From contig CAZXLD010000015.1 of assembly GCA_964641965.1 (NCBI GenBank), positions 22,997-86,996 on the forward strand: a stretch of DNA of 64,000 nt, given 5' to 3'. A program made the translations under genes and the position numbers. Shown here piece by piece: positions 1 through 7,542 of this stretch (its first letter is position 1; each line of letters starts with the position of its first letter). The notes beneath the pieces are model-generated. The model made no database searches and was not told the origin of the DNA. It saw only the letters and a list, made by a program, of their open reading frames with translations. The stretch comes from JAJDFU01 sp964641965. Lineage in GTDB: Bacteria > Bacteroidota > Bacteroidia > Chitinophagales > Saprospiraceae.

Positions 1-2
1 TC

Positions 3-3000
3 GCCTATGCCGGAGAACCCTGGAATACCCGTCAGGATGATGAACTTCGCGATCAACTTTTTTATAAGAAATACAAGGACTTCAAGCGATTTTCCCAAGA
101 GCACCCCCGGTTGGCCGGTCAGTCGATGTGGTATTACATTAGCGAAGTCTACGGGAAGGCTACCGTCTCCAATCTGCTTTACTTAACCCGTATTAACCGG
201 AGTATTGAAAGTGGGTTCTTGTATGTCCTTGGGCGCCCTTATGAAATGATTGTGAACGAATGGACACTTTACTTCAAGGAACGCTACGGTGCAGAAAACC
301 AGGTAAGGGAATATCCAGCTGCCGGACAGGTAGAGTTTAAAAACAAGCACATGTTGCCGCTAACCAATATTCGGATTAGCCCGGATGGGCAGCGGATTGC
401 CTATGTGCTCAATGAGATTGGCCGGTATCGAGTAATCGTTCAAGAACTCAATAACCCAAAGAAGAAAAAGGAAGTTCTCCTGAGAAAAGGCAATAAAAAC
501 CCCTTTCAGGCTACCGATTATGCGTATCCCTTGTTGGCATTTGACCCTACCGGCCAGGAACTGGCTATTATGTATGAGCACCGGGATCGGGTACGGCTGC
601 TTCGGACCAACATGCAAACCGGAAAGTCAACTACAGAATTGCTAGGTGTGCAATATCAACGGGTCTATTCGATAGACTACATGACCCCAAACAATCTATT
701 GCTATCGGCGTCGTCCAGAGGTATTTCCGACCTTTATGTTTATTTTCTGAATACCAGGCAGGGGCAACGGATCACTAACGATATCTGGGATGACCTGGAT
801 GCAACCTACGTTCGGATTGGAGACCGGAGGGGCATCCTTTTTTCCTCGAATCGTCCCGATAGCTTGATGGAAAATGTCCGGATGGATACCATCCTCCCGA
901 TCGGAGACTTTAACTTGTTCTTTTACGACATGGACAAAGGAGAACGCGAACTGGTCCAAATTACCAAAACCCCCTTGGCAAACGAACGGAACCCCATTGC
1001 CCTTAGTGATGAATATTTTGGATACCTGAGCGATCGGAGCGGAGTGTTCAATAGGGAAGCGGGCAGGCTCGAAGACTATATCCATCACTATGAACAGGTG
1101 GTTACATTAGTCGATGGAGAAGCCATTCGACTGCATATCGATTCCACCTTGCAGGATATTGATTCTACCCTGATTGACACCATAACGATAGAGCCGATCT
1201 ATAAAACGAGGGCTGTAATTCACAACCAAACGAACTATCGCCAGAATATTCGCCATCAGCACAGTTCGGTTCGATCTTCCAAAGTGGTTGAGGTTTTCCA
1301 AAATGGATTGGAACCTCAAATATTTGTAAGTCGTATGGACCCTGAGTTTTCCAAACCCGCTCCGGCAACGGAATTCATGCAACGGCTACGCCAATCCTTC
1401 TCAGGAACCGGTCCCTTCCAGAAAGCCAACTTGAATCCGGGCGGTTTTTACCAACAAGGGAGGTTACAGCCTCAACCAAATCGCCCCCAGACAGATGAAA
1501 CTAAGGATATCCCTGAAGAAGCTCCTATTTTTCAGGTCCCCGAAGACTCCAAATCCAAGCCCGACAGTACTATAGATATTGATAATTACCTCTTCCAATC
1601 CGAATTTGACACCAATGAATCTGCTCCTCAAACGACAGTGGCGCCTGCTCCTGAAAAAAAGGACCCCAATGCGCCCGCATCGGAGAGAACAGAAATTCAG
1701 GTCCTTCCACAGTCAGATGTACCAGCAGAGCAGGAAACGGTATCGGATCGCAAGGTATACCGATTCAGGCCTGGCAGGATTATACCCTACCGCCTGAAAT
1801 TTAGAACAGATTTCGTCAATGTTTCCCTGGACAATAGTGTATTGTTTGAAGGATTAAACACCTTTTCTGCCGGCCAGGATAATTTCGGAGTACCTCCGGC
1901 AGGGATCTTGATAAAAGGAAATTTCAAGGACCTGCTGGAAGACCATGAATTTGAAATTGGGGCTCGGATTCCAACCACTTTTGATGGATCAGAGTACTTC
2001 TTCATATACAAGAATAAGAAACACCGTTTCGACCATCAGATTAATTTCTATCGGAGAAGCCAGCGCCTCAATCAACCCAGTGGCAACGGAATTCCACAAC
2101 GAGCCAAGCAACGTATTTTGCTAGGTCAATATGAGGTGCGTTACCCGCTGGATATTTTCAGGAGTTTCCGAGGAAGGCTCACGCTAAGGGACGATCGCAT
2201 TACTCAACAAGCATCAGATTCCATCAACCTTCAAGTCCCTACTGATAACCAACAACGCGTTGGCTTGCGTTTGGAATATGTATTTGACAACACGCTTCAA
2301 AGAAGTATCAATATCCTGAACGGAACACGCTACAAGGTATATGCAGAAGTGTACAAACGCTTTGATCTGGAAATTCTGGACGGCTTCAGCTTTGATTTTG
2401 GGGAAGGGTTTATGACGATAATCGGACTTGATTTCCGGCATTATGAACGCTTACTCAAACATTCTGTGATAGCCCTGAGGCTTTCCGGCGCCACTACTTT
2501 TGGCTCGGAACGGATCTTGTATTATTTGGGGGGGGTAAACAATTGGTTGTTCGCCGATTTCGATCAATCCTTAGCAACACCTCCAGGAAACTTTGCTTTT
2601 GAAGCCCTGGCAGCTCCTGTCCGAGGATTCCCCTATCGAGCCCGAAACGGAGGCAGCTATGCCTTGTTTAATGCAGAAGTCCGGGTTCCGGTGTTTCAAT
2701 ACATTTCTCAGCGGATTCGGTCAGCCTTCATCCGCAACTTCCAGATTATTGGGTTTTTCGATGCGGGTACTGCGTGGGAGGGAGCTTCGCCATTTAGCGA
2801 CGACAATCCACTCAATATTACCAATGTCGGAGATGGTCCTGTTCGATTACGCGTGAAATTTTTCAGGGACCCAATTATTGCAGGCTACGGATTTGGGGTC
2901 CGCACTACTCTTTTTGGATATTTTTTCCGAATGGATTATGCCTGGGGGGTGGAGACCCGAGAAGTGTTAAGCCCACGTTTTCACTTTTCCCTGGGGACCG

Positions 3001-3008
3001 ATTTCTAA
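3..3008 (+). CDS. beta-propeller protein with C-terminal Omp85-like outer-membrane barrel (5' end outside window)
   Basis: The reading frame is open to the left edge, so the true start lies outside the window; the TTG at 111 is not a real start. The first visible part (G-Q-S-M-W-Y-Y, then a Y-G-K) resembles the end of a peptidase-MA-like region. It is followed by TolB/PD40-type propeller blades such as ISPDGQRIAYV and LLFSSNRPDS. A proline/glutamate-rich linker of about 150 residues comes next. The C-terminal third reads as a BamA/TamA-like beta-barrel ending in F, with FFDAGTAWEG and GYGFGVRTTLFG. I infer an outer-membrane protein with a periplasmic propeller; the substrate is unknown. Its stop overlaps the convergent prfA stop by 4 nt. 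Confidence 0.8.
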   Translation, partial: AYAGEPWNTRQDDELRDQLFYKKYKDFKRFSQEHPRLAGQSMWYYISEVYGKATVSNLLYLTRINRSIESGFLYVLGRPYEMIVNEWTLYFKERYGAENQVREYPAAGQVEFKNKHMLPLTNIRISPDGQRIAYVLNEIGRYRVIVQELNNPKKKKEVLLRKGNKNPFQATDYAYPLLAFDPTGQELAIMYEHRDRVRLLRTNMQTGKSTTELLGVQYQRVYSIDYMTPNNLLLSASSRGISDLYVYFLNTRQGQRITNDIWDDLDATYVRIGDRRGILFSSNRPDSLMENVRMDTILPIGDFNLFFYDMDKGERELVQITKTPLANERNPIALSDEYFGYLSDRSGVFNREAGRLEDYIHHYEQVVTLVDGEAIRLHIDSTLQDIDSTLIDTITIEPIYKTRAVIHNQTNYRQNIRHQHSSVRSSKVVEVFQNGLEPQIFVSRMDPEFSKPAPATEFMQRLRQSFSGTGPFQKANLNPGGFYQQGRLQPQPNRPQTDETKDIPEEAPIFQVPEDSKSKPDSTIDIDNYLFQSEFDTNESAPQTTVAPAPEKKDPNAPASERTEIQVLPQSDVPAEQETVSDRKVYRFRPGRIIPYRLKFRTDFVNVSLDNSVLFEGLNTFSAGQDNFGVPPAGILIKGNFKDLLEDHEFEIGARIPTTFDGSEYFFIYKNKKHRFDHQINFYRRSQRLNQPSGNGIPQRAKQRILLGQYEVRYPLDIFRSFRGRLTLRDDRITQQASDSINLQVPTDNQQRVGLRLEYVFDNTLQRSINILNGTRYKVYAEVYKRFDLEILDGFSFDFGEGFMTIIGLDFRHYERLLKHSVIALRLSGATTFGSERILYYLGGVNNWLFADFDQSLATPPGNFAFEALAAPVRGFPYRARNGGSYALFNAEVRVPVFQYISQRIRSAFIRNFQIIGFFDAGTAWEGASPFSDDNPLNITNVGDGPVRLRVKFFRDPIIAGYGFGVRTTLFGYFFRMDYAWGVETREVLSPRFHFSLGTDF

Positions 3009-4081
3009 ACGGTATTTCCTTCTCCCATTTTTTCAGCATTCTCGGCAACCTGGAGTGCTTCAATTACGGGTTCTAGATCGCCATCTATCACTTGTTGTAA
3101 ATTGAAATTTTTGGAATCACCTTCCAGCCGGTGATCTGTTACCCGGTTCTGGGGATAATTGTAGGTTCTGATTTTGTCGGACCGATCCCCTGACCCGACT
3201 AGTGAACGGCGCTTGGCGGCTTGTTTGGATTCGTGTTGTTCTTGCTGGAAGGAAAAAATCTTTTGATAAAGGCGCTGCAGGGCAATCTCCCGGTTTTTAA
3301 TCTGTGATCTCCCGTCTGTACTTTCAGCTACTATCCCTGTTGGGATATGTGTAAATCGAACTCCAGACTCCGTTTTGTTCACGTGCTGACCACCGGCTCC
3401 GCTCGACCGGAAGGTATCAACTTTCAAGTCCGCCTTATTAATGTTGACATCTTCCATTTCAAGTTTGGGCATCACGGCAACCGTGGCAGCTGAAGTGTGG
3501 ACCCTCCCTTGTGATTCCGTTTTCGGAACCCGTTGCACCCGATGGGCTCCGGACTCAAACTTTACCCTACCATATACATCTGTACCGCTTACCTCGAGTA
3601 CGATCTTACTGTATCCGCCAGCGGTTCCCTCATTTGCATCAACCACTTCAGTCGACCAACCCTGAGCCTCAAAATATTTACCGTACATACGGTAGAGGTC
3701 ACCTGCAAAGATGCCAGCTTCATCACCGCCTGCACCCGCTCGAATTTCAAAAATGACGTCCTTTTCATCTTCCGGATCTTTTGGAATGAGTAGAATTTTG
3801 ATCTTTTCCTCTAACTCCTCCCGCCGGGGCTCTAACTGCTCAATCTCTTCTGAGGCCATAGCTTTCATGTCTGGATCGGCTTCCCCGAGCATTTCTTTTG
3901 CTGTCTCCAAATTGGACAGCAGATTTTTGTACTCCAGATAGATATCTACAACTTTCTTTAGCGATTTATACTCCTTACTCACCTTCGTGTAGCGATCCAT
4001 ATCCGCCATGATCTCGGGATCTGCCATTTGATTTTCCAAGTCGAGATAGCGATTATGAATTACCTCCAATTTTTCAATCAT
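3005..4081 (-). CDS. prfA: peptide chain release factor 1
   Basis: Class I release factor that reads UAA/UAG in the ribosomal A site and triggers peptidyl-tRNA hydrolysis. The 358-residue length is normal for RF1. The catalytic GGQ loop (SSGAGGQHVNK) is at residues 230-232. The codon-recognition tripeptide position reads P-K-T (186-188, in RVPKTESQGR), which fits RF1 rather than RF2. The N-terminal helical domain and the conserved EIRAGAGGDEA segment are present. The gene is convergent with the upstream barrel protein, sharing 4 nt at the stop codons. A TACCTTTG box on the minus strand (4218-4225) could be its -7 element. Confidence 0.97.
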   Translation of the reverse strand: MIEKLEVIHNRYLDLENQMADPEIMADMDRYTKVSKEYKSLKKVVDIYLEYKNLLSNLETAKEMLGEADPDMKAMASEEIEQLEPRREELEEKIKILLIPKDPEDEKDVIFEIRAGAGGDEAGIFAGDLYRMYGKYFEAQGWSTEVVDANEGTAGGYSKIVLEVSGTDVYGRVKFESGAHRVQRVPKTESQGRVHTSAATVAVMPKLEMEDVNINKADLKVDTFRSSGAGGQHVNKTESGVRFTHIPTGIVAESTDGRSQIKNREIALQRLYQKIFSFQQEQHESKQAAKRRSLVGSGDRSDKIRTYNYPQNRVTDHRLEGDSKNFNLQQVIDGDLEPVIEALQVAENAEKMGEGNTV

Positions 4082-4217
4082 ACCAATTTATATCGTTGAT
4101 CCTGCCAAAATGAAGGGCCTTGGGAGCAAAAAGCATTACGGCTTTTCTCCATTTTCTAAGGTGAATAAGCCCTTTCATTACCTACATTATGTAACAGCCC
4201 TTATTTCGATTAGCATA

Positions 4218-4225
4218 CAAAGGTA
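4218..4225 (-). promoter_or_regulatory. possible -7 box for prfA
   Basis: The minus strand reads TACCTTTG, an exact match to the Bacteroidota -7 consensus TAnnTTTG, about 137 bp before the prfA start. I see no TTTG at the expected -33 distance, so this is only half of a promoter. Confidence 0.3.
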
Positions 4226-4240
4226 GGCAAAACACATTTT

Positions 4241-4261
4241 AGATGAATAGGCCAGGCGTAG
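4241..4261 (+). repeat. copy 1 of a 21-bp intergenic repeat
   Basis: Twenty-one bases here match 45380-45400 at 19 positions, in the same orientation. The shared core is TAGGCCAGGC. Both copies are intergenic. This copy lacks the flanking arms that form hairpins around the other one, so it may be a decayed copy. Confidence 0.4.
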
Positions 4262-4283
4262 TACGTTTTGCTAATTTTATTGG

Positions 4284-4970
4284 ATGGATGAACCGATTTT
4301 GTTGCATTTGGAGACCTCCTCAGAAAGAGGTTCTGTCGCCATCAGCAAGGCCAATACACTATTATCCTACCAGGAAATGGAAGCCGCTTACCAGCATGCG
4401 GCCCAGATCAATGGGCTAATAATGGAGTGCATGAAAGCTGTTAACTTACAGTTTGAGCACCTGGATGGCATTTCAGTGGGTAGTGGACCGGGTTCGTATA
4501 CCGCCTTAAGAGTAGGTGCCTCAACAGCAAAGGGAATTGCCTATAGCCTTGATATTCCATTAATTGTGATTCCTACCCTATTTGGGTTAGCACACCGGAT
4601 GGCAGTACAGGCAGAGAAAACACCAGAGGCTGTATTGGTACCGATGCTCGATGCAAGGCGAAACGATGTGTATACAGCCACCTTCGATAGCCAATTGAAA
4701 GAGATTCGAAAACCTGAGATGATCACGCTATCCGACAACTATTTGGATGGTTTAGGAAATAAGAAAATCTGGGTTGCCGGGAGCGGTTCTACAAAAGCCC
4801 TTCAGCTTTTAGATAGGCCCATTATCGACTTGGAAATACAAGTATCTGCCAAGTGGCATATAGTTCCTGCGATGCAACTTTGGACATCCAAATCCTATAC
4901 TGATCCCGCCTATTTCTCACCTAATTATATCACTGCTCCCAATATCACCCAGCCCAAAAAGAGGCTGTGA
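4284..4970 (+). CDS. tsaB: tRNA threonylcarbamoyladenosine biosynthesis protein TsaB
   Basis: Partner of TsaD (with TsaE) in making the t6A37 modification of ANN-decoding tRNAs. The ASKHA-fold N-terminus (LHLETSSERGSVAI) and the signature SVGSGPGSYTALRVG, followed by KGIAYSLDIPLI, are diagnostic. At 228 residues it is the usual size. It lacks the metal-binding histidines of TsaD, as TsaB proteins do. The ATG at 4284 begins the conserved N-terminal strand. It is a single gene divergent from prfA, with a 202-bp spacer. Confidence 0.93.
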   Translation: MDEPILLHLETSSERGSVAISKANTLLSYQEMEAAYQHAAQINGLIMECMKAVNLQFEHLDGISVGSGPGSYTALRVGASTAKGIAYSLDIPLIVIPTLFGLAHRMAVQAEKTPEAVLVPMLDARRNDVYTATFDSQLKEIRKPEMITLSDNYLDGLGNKKIWVAGSGSTKALQLLDRPIIDLEIQVSAKWHIVPAMQLWTSKSYTDPAYFSPNYITAPNITQPKKRL

Positions 4971-5015
4971 ATATTGGGTCGGCAATAAATGAGGACTTTT
5001 CTAAGATAATTTTTT

Positions 5016-5023
5016 TAATTTTG
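5016..5023 (+). promoter_or_regulatory. possible -7 box upstream of first ArsR-type gene
   Basis: TAATTTTG matches the Bacteroidota TAnnTTTG consensus. It sits 119 bp upstream of the likely ATG at 5142. No convincing TTTG was seen 19-23 nt further upstream. Confidence 0.25.
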
Positions 5024-5141
5024 TACTCCTATCCGAGATCAAGACCTTTAGCAAACCCATTAAACCCTCAACCCATTTCCCCTAATTGACGCACAATTAG
5101 GGGTGATCTTTCTTTAGTTAAACACGAAACGAACTTTGTTA

Positions 5142-5477
5142 ATGGGCAAACAGAAAAAGATCTCCGTCCCCTTAAAAGAAGACGGCATCCAATTAAACTA
5201 CGATGAACTCCGGAGAGCAGTTTTGGTGCTAAGAGCCATTAATCACAAACTCCGCCAACGTATCATTGATCTGTTAGAAGAGTCCGATAGCCTCACAGTC
5301 ACTGATATTTACATTAAGCTCCGCCTTGAACAGTCTGTTGCCTCTCAACACTTGGCTATCTTACGCAGAGCCGGTGTGGTCCAGACTCGTCGTGACGGTA
5401 AATTTATCCATTATTCCTTAGATCGCGACCGCCTTCAACTCATCTCGGAATTGGTTGAACAATTAAACCTTTCCTAG
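5142..5477 (+). CDS. ArsR-family winged-helix regulator (copy 1)
   Basis: A 111-residue DNA-binding protein with one ArsR-type winged helix-turn-helix. A helix containing INHKLRQRIIDLL is followed by the recognition helix segment SVASQHLAILRRAGVV, and the wing is TRRDGKFIHYSL. There is no cysteine at all, so the metal-sensing sites of ArsR/SmtB are absent. The signal, if any, is not a thiol-bound metal. The ATG at 5142 is preferred over the TTG at 5136. The next gene is a clear paralogue, 142 bp downstream on the same strand. Target genes are unknown; autoregulation is likely by analogy. Confidence 0.88.
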   Translation: MGKQKKISVPLKEDGIQLNYDELRRAVLVLRAINHKLRQRIIDLLEESDSLTVTDIYIKLRLEQSVASQHLAILRRAGVVQTRRDGKFIHYSLDRDRLQLISELVEQLNLS

Positions 5478-5533
5478 CGTCAGACCTTCCGATCTACCTC
5501 TTGTAAGCACCTTTCCCAGCATTTTTCGTAGAT

Positions 5534-5541
5534 TATCTTTG
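5534..5541 (+). promoter_or_regulatory. possible -7 box between the two ArsR-type genes
   Basis: TATCTTTG is an exact TAnnTTTG match, 79 bp before the second ArsR-type start. This suggests the two paralogues have separate promoters. The -33 element is not evident. Confidence 0.3.
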
Positions 5542-5619
5542 TCTTTAATTGGACTTAAATCTTGAAAAAGATTAAGAAAAGATATATCTATCGAGAAGGC
5601 TTCTTTGAATTGAACTACT

Positions 5620-5940
5620 ATGCAGAAAACAGAAATTCGTATCAGCGTGAATCAGGAGCAGCTTTCATCTGCTGCAGAACTCCTTCGAGCACTAGCTCAT
5701 CCTCTGCGGCTCAAAATTATTGGTTTCATCGATAAAAATGATTCCATACACGTAAATAAGATTTACAATTCATTGAAATTGGAACAATCGATCACTTCCC
5801 AACACCTTCGTATACTCCGAATAGCGGATGTTGTACGTACTCAGCGGGAAGGAAAATTTATCTTTTACAGCTTGAATTATGACCGCCTCGGAAATACGAT
5901 TAAAGCTATCCGGTCATACTTGAAGAAAATCGAAGATTGA
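5620..5940 (+). CDS. ArsR-family winged-helix regulator (copy 2)
   Basis: A 106-residue paralogue of the preceding regulator. It has the same layout: helix LRALAHPLRLKIIGFI, recognition helix SITSQHLRILRIADVV, and wing TQREGKFIFYSL. It is also free of cysteine. The two proteins are similar over the whole HTH but differ at the N-terminus, so this is an old tandem duplication. ArsR proteins act as dimers, so the pair could form a heterodimer; that is inference. It is convergent with lspA across a 236-bp gap. Confidence 0.88.
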   Translation: MQKTEIRISVNQEQLSSAAELLRALAHPLRLKIIGFIDKNDSIHVNKIYNSLKLEQSITSQHLRILRIADVVRTQREGKFIFYSLNYDRLGNTIKAIRSYLKKIED

Positions 5941-6027
5941 TCTTGCTGAAAAAATAGGTTTCGGCATCAAATCTAAGAGCGTATTGAGTTTTGGCTTTTG
6001 GAGGGAATGACACCAAATTTAGTTACA

Positions 6028-6047
6028 TGACGACCCTTCGGGTGTCA
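6028..6047. other. short hairpin in the ArsR/lspA convergent gap
   Basis: TGAC-G-ACCC, loop TTC, GGGT-GTCA forms an 8-bp stem with one bulge between the convergent second ArsR-type gene and lspA. No clear T-run follows on either strand, so a terminator role is uncertain. Nothing else is recognisable in 5941-6176. Confidence 0.3.
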
Positions 6048-6176
6048 GCATGCAAGCATCTGTACAAGGCACCTTAAAGGCGTATAGCCAAAGCTGTGCA
6101 ACCGAAAAGAAACGCAGGACAGGACAAAATCTGGCAAGTACAGCTCAAAGCTTCAAATCTCAACATGCTCTGATCC

Positions 6177-6923
6177 TCAAGAAGGATCTTGGTCTTGAAA
6201 TTGATCGCCAGGTTCTGAGCTTAACTTTGTTTGGGCTGCCGATGAAGCATCTGTACTCTCTGAAGATTTTCCCATTTCATCAGGAGGTGCTGCGGTATCT
6301 ACTTCTTTTTTCTCTTTCCAGCCCGATGTAGAATGAAAAAAGAGAATCATGATAACCCCCATGGTTATAGACAAGTCTGCCAAGTTAAAAACAGGCTTAA
6401 AAAATTGGACATATTGCCCTCCGGCAAACGGTATCCAAGAAGGCAGCACACCGGCCCAAACCGGCATATAAAACATGTCCACCACCTTCCCGTAAAAGAA
6501 GCTTGCGTATCCTCCTTCGGGTGGAAACAGTTGAGCAATGCCGCCATGTACACCCGAGGCTGAAAAGATAACGCCGTAAAATGCGCTGTCGATAATATTC
6601 CCCAAGGCCCCGGCCAAAATGAATGCGAAACTACTAATCAAGCTGAACGGAGCCCTTGTTTTCAGAAGAACGGTAAGGTAATAGGTAAGCAACAAAACCG
6701 CCAGCAATCGGAACAAGCTAAGCGCTAATTTACCGTTGGAGCCACCAAACTGTAGGCCAAATGCCATTCCGTTGTTCTCTACAAAATGAATGCGAAGCCA
6801 ATTCAGCCCGAGCAAATGAAACTCCTCCCCATACGCCATATGCGTTTTTACCCAAACTTTGATGGCCTGATCCAGGATCAGCACAATAGCTATGAGGAGT
6901 AAAGTTTTATTTCGAACGCTCAA
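6177..6923 (-). CDS. lspA: lipoprotein signal peptidase II
   Basis: Inner-membrane aspartyl protease that removes signal peptides from prolipoproteins. Four hydrophobic segments are visible. Conserved blocks include ILDQAIKVWV, the N-N-G-M-A-F-G motif near residues 50-56, and GALGNIID. The catalytic aspartates are in VVDM (Asp149) and FNLAD (Asp183). Two loops around the first aspartate are longer than in proteobacterial LspA, as is usual in Bacteroidota. The last 45 residues are a polar Ser/Asp/Gln-rich cytoplasmic tail, absent from E. coli LspA. It is transcribed in the same direction as the DksA-like gene upstream. Confidence 0.95.
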   Translation of the reverse strand: MSVRNKTLLLIAIVLILDQAIKVWVKTHMAYGEEFHLLGLNWLRIHFVENNGMAFGLQFGGSNGKLALSLFRLLAVLLLTYYLTVLLKTRAPFSLISSFAFILAGALGNIIDSAFYGVIFSASGVHGGIAQLFPPEGGYASFFYGKVVDMFYMPVWAGVLPSWIPFAGGQYVQFFKPVFNLADLSITMGVIMILFFHSTSGWKEKKEVDTAAPPDEMGKSSESTDASSAAQTKLSSEPGDQFQDQDPS

Positions 6924-7045
6924 CAGTTGGAATTCCTAAGATTGAATTATAGCGCCTTGGGATACAGGCTGAAATAGTGAATTATCAAATGCGCCCATGG
7001 AAGCATTTGAATAACACTCCAAATAACAACTTTCAGAATGGAATG

Positions 7046-7429
7046 TTATTTTACCCGTTTTCTATTTTGCTTGGCTTCAATACTCAATGTGGCATGAGGA
7101 ACAGCCATGAGTCTTTCTTTTGCAATCAGCTTGCCAGTTTCTCTACAAATACCATATACCTTATTCTCAATCCTTAGAAGGGCATTTTCCAGGTGTTGAA
7201 TGTGCTTGCGTTGGCGGCTAGCCATAGAGGTGAGTCGCTCATTTTCAGCAGTCCCGGTACCATCATCCAGACCCCGAATCTTGGCATCCGGATTGTCAGC
7301 AAGCTCTTCTAATTGATTCAGGTAAAAGTTGAGCTGGGCCCTAGCTTCATCCAATTTATTATTGATCAAAACCCTAAATTCTTCCAATTCAGGATCGGTA
7401 TATCTTGTTTTTACCTCTTTCCCATTCAT
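7046..7429 (-). CDS. DksA/TraR-family protein lacking zinc-finger cysteines
   Basis: A 127-residue protein with a long N-terminal coiled coil (about residues 10-95) and a TraR/DksA-type C-terminus: YGICRETGKLIAKERL, then PHATLSIEAK. In DksA the C-terminus carries a C4 zinc site; here only one cysteine survives and the others are Thr, Ser and Ala. Related Bacteroidota proteins commonly share this loss. The likely role is to bind the RNA polymerase secondary channel and tune transcription, but this is inferred from fold. A strong Shine-Dalgarno, AGGAGA, lies 6 nt before the ATG, which is unusual in this phylum. Confidence 0.85.
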   Translation of the reverse strand: MNGKEVKTRYTDPELEEFRVLINNKLDEARAQLNFYLNQLEELADNPDAKIRGLDDGTGTAENERLTSMASRQRKHIQHLENALLRIENKVYGICRETGKLIAKERLMAVPHATLSIEAKQNRKRVK

Positions 7430-7542
7430 GACAGTTCTCCTTTTTGATTTCTGTAAAATAGGTAATTAGGCGAGTTTAATTTTACCATTTACTGAATGCG
7501 AAAATAATAATTCTATTAAATGGGGGTAATGGAAATATCTTT

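Noticed and set aside
6050..6331. 93-codon plus-strand frame across the lspA 3' end
   Set aside because: Antisense to the lspA C-terminal coding region, no family features, low-quality composition.
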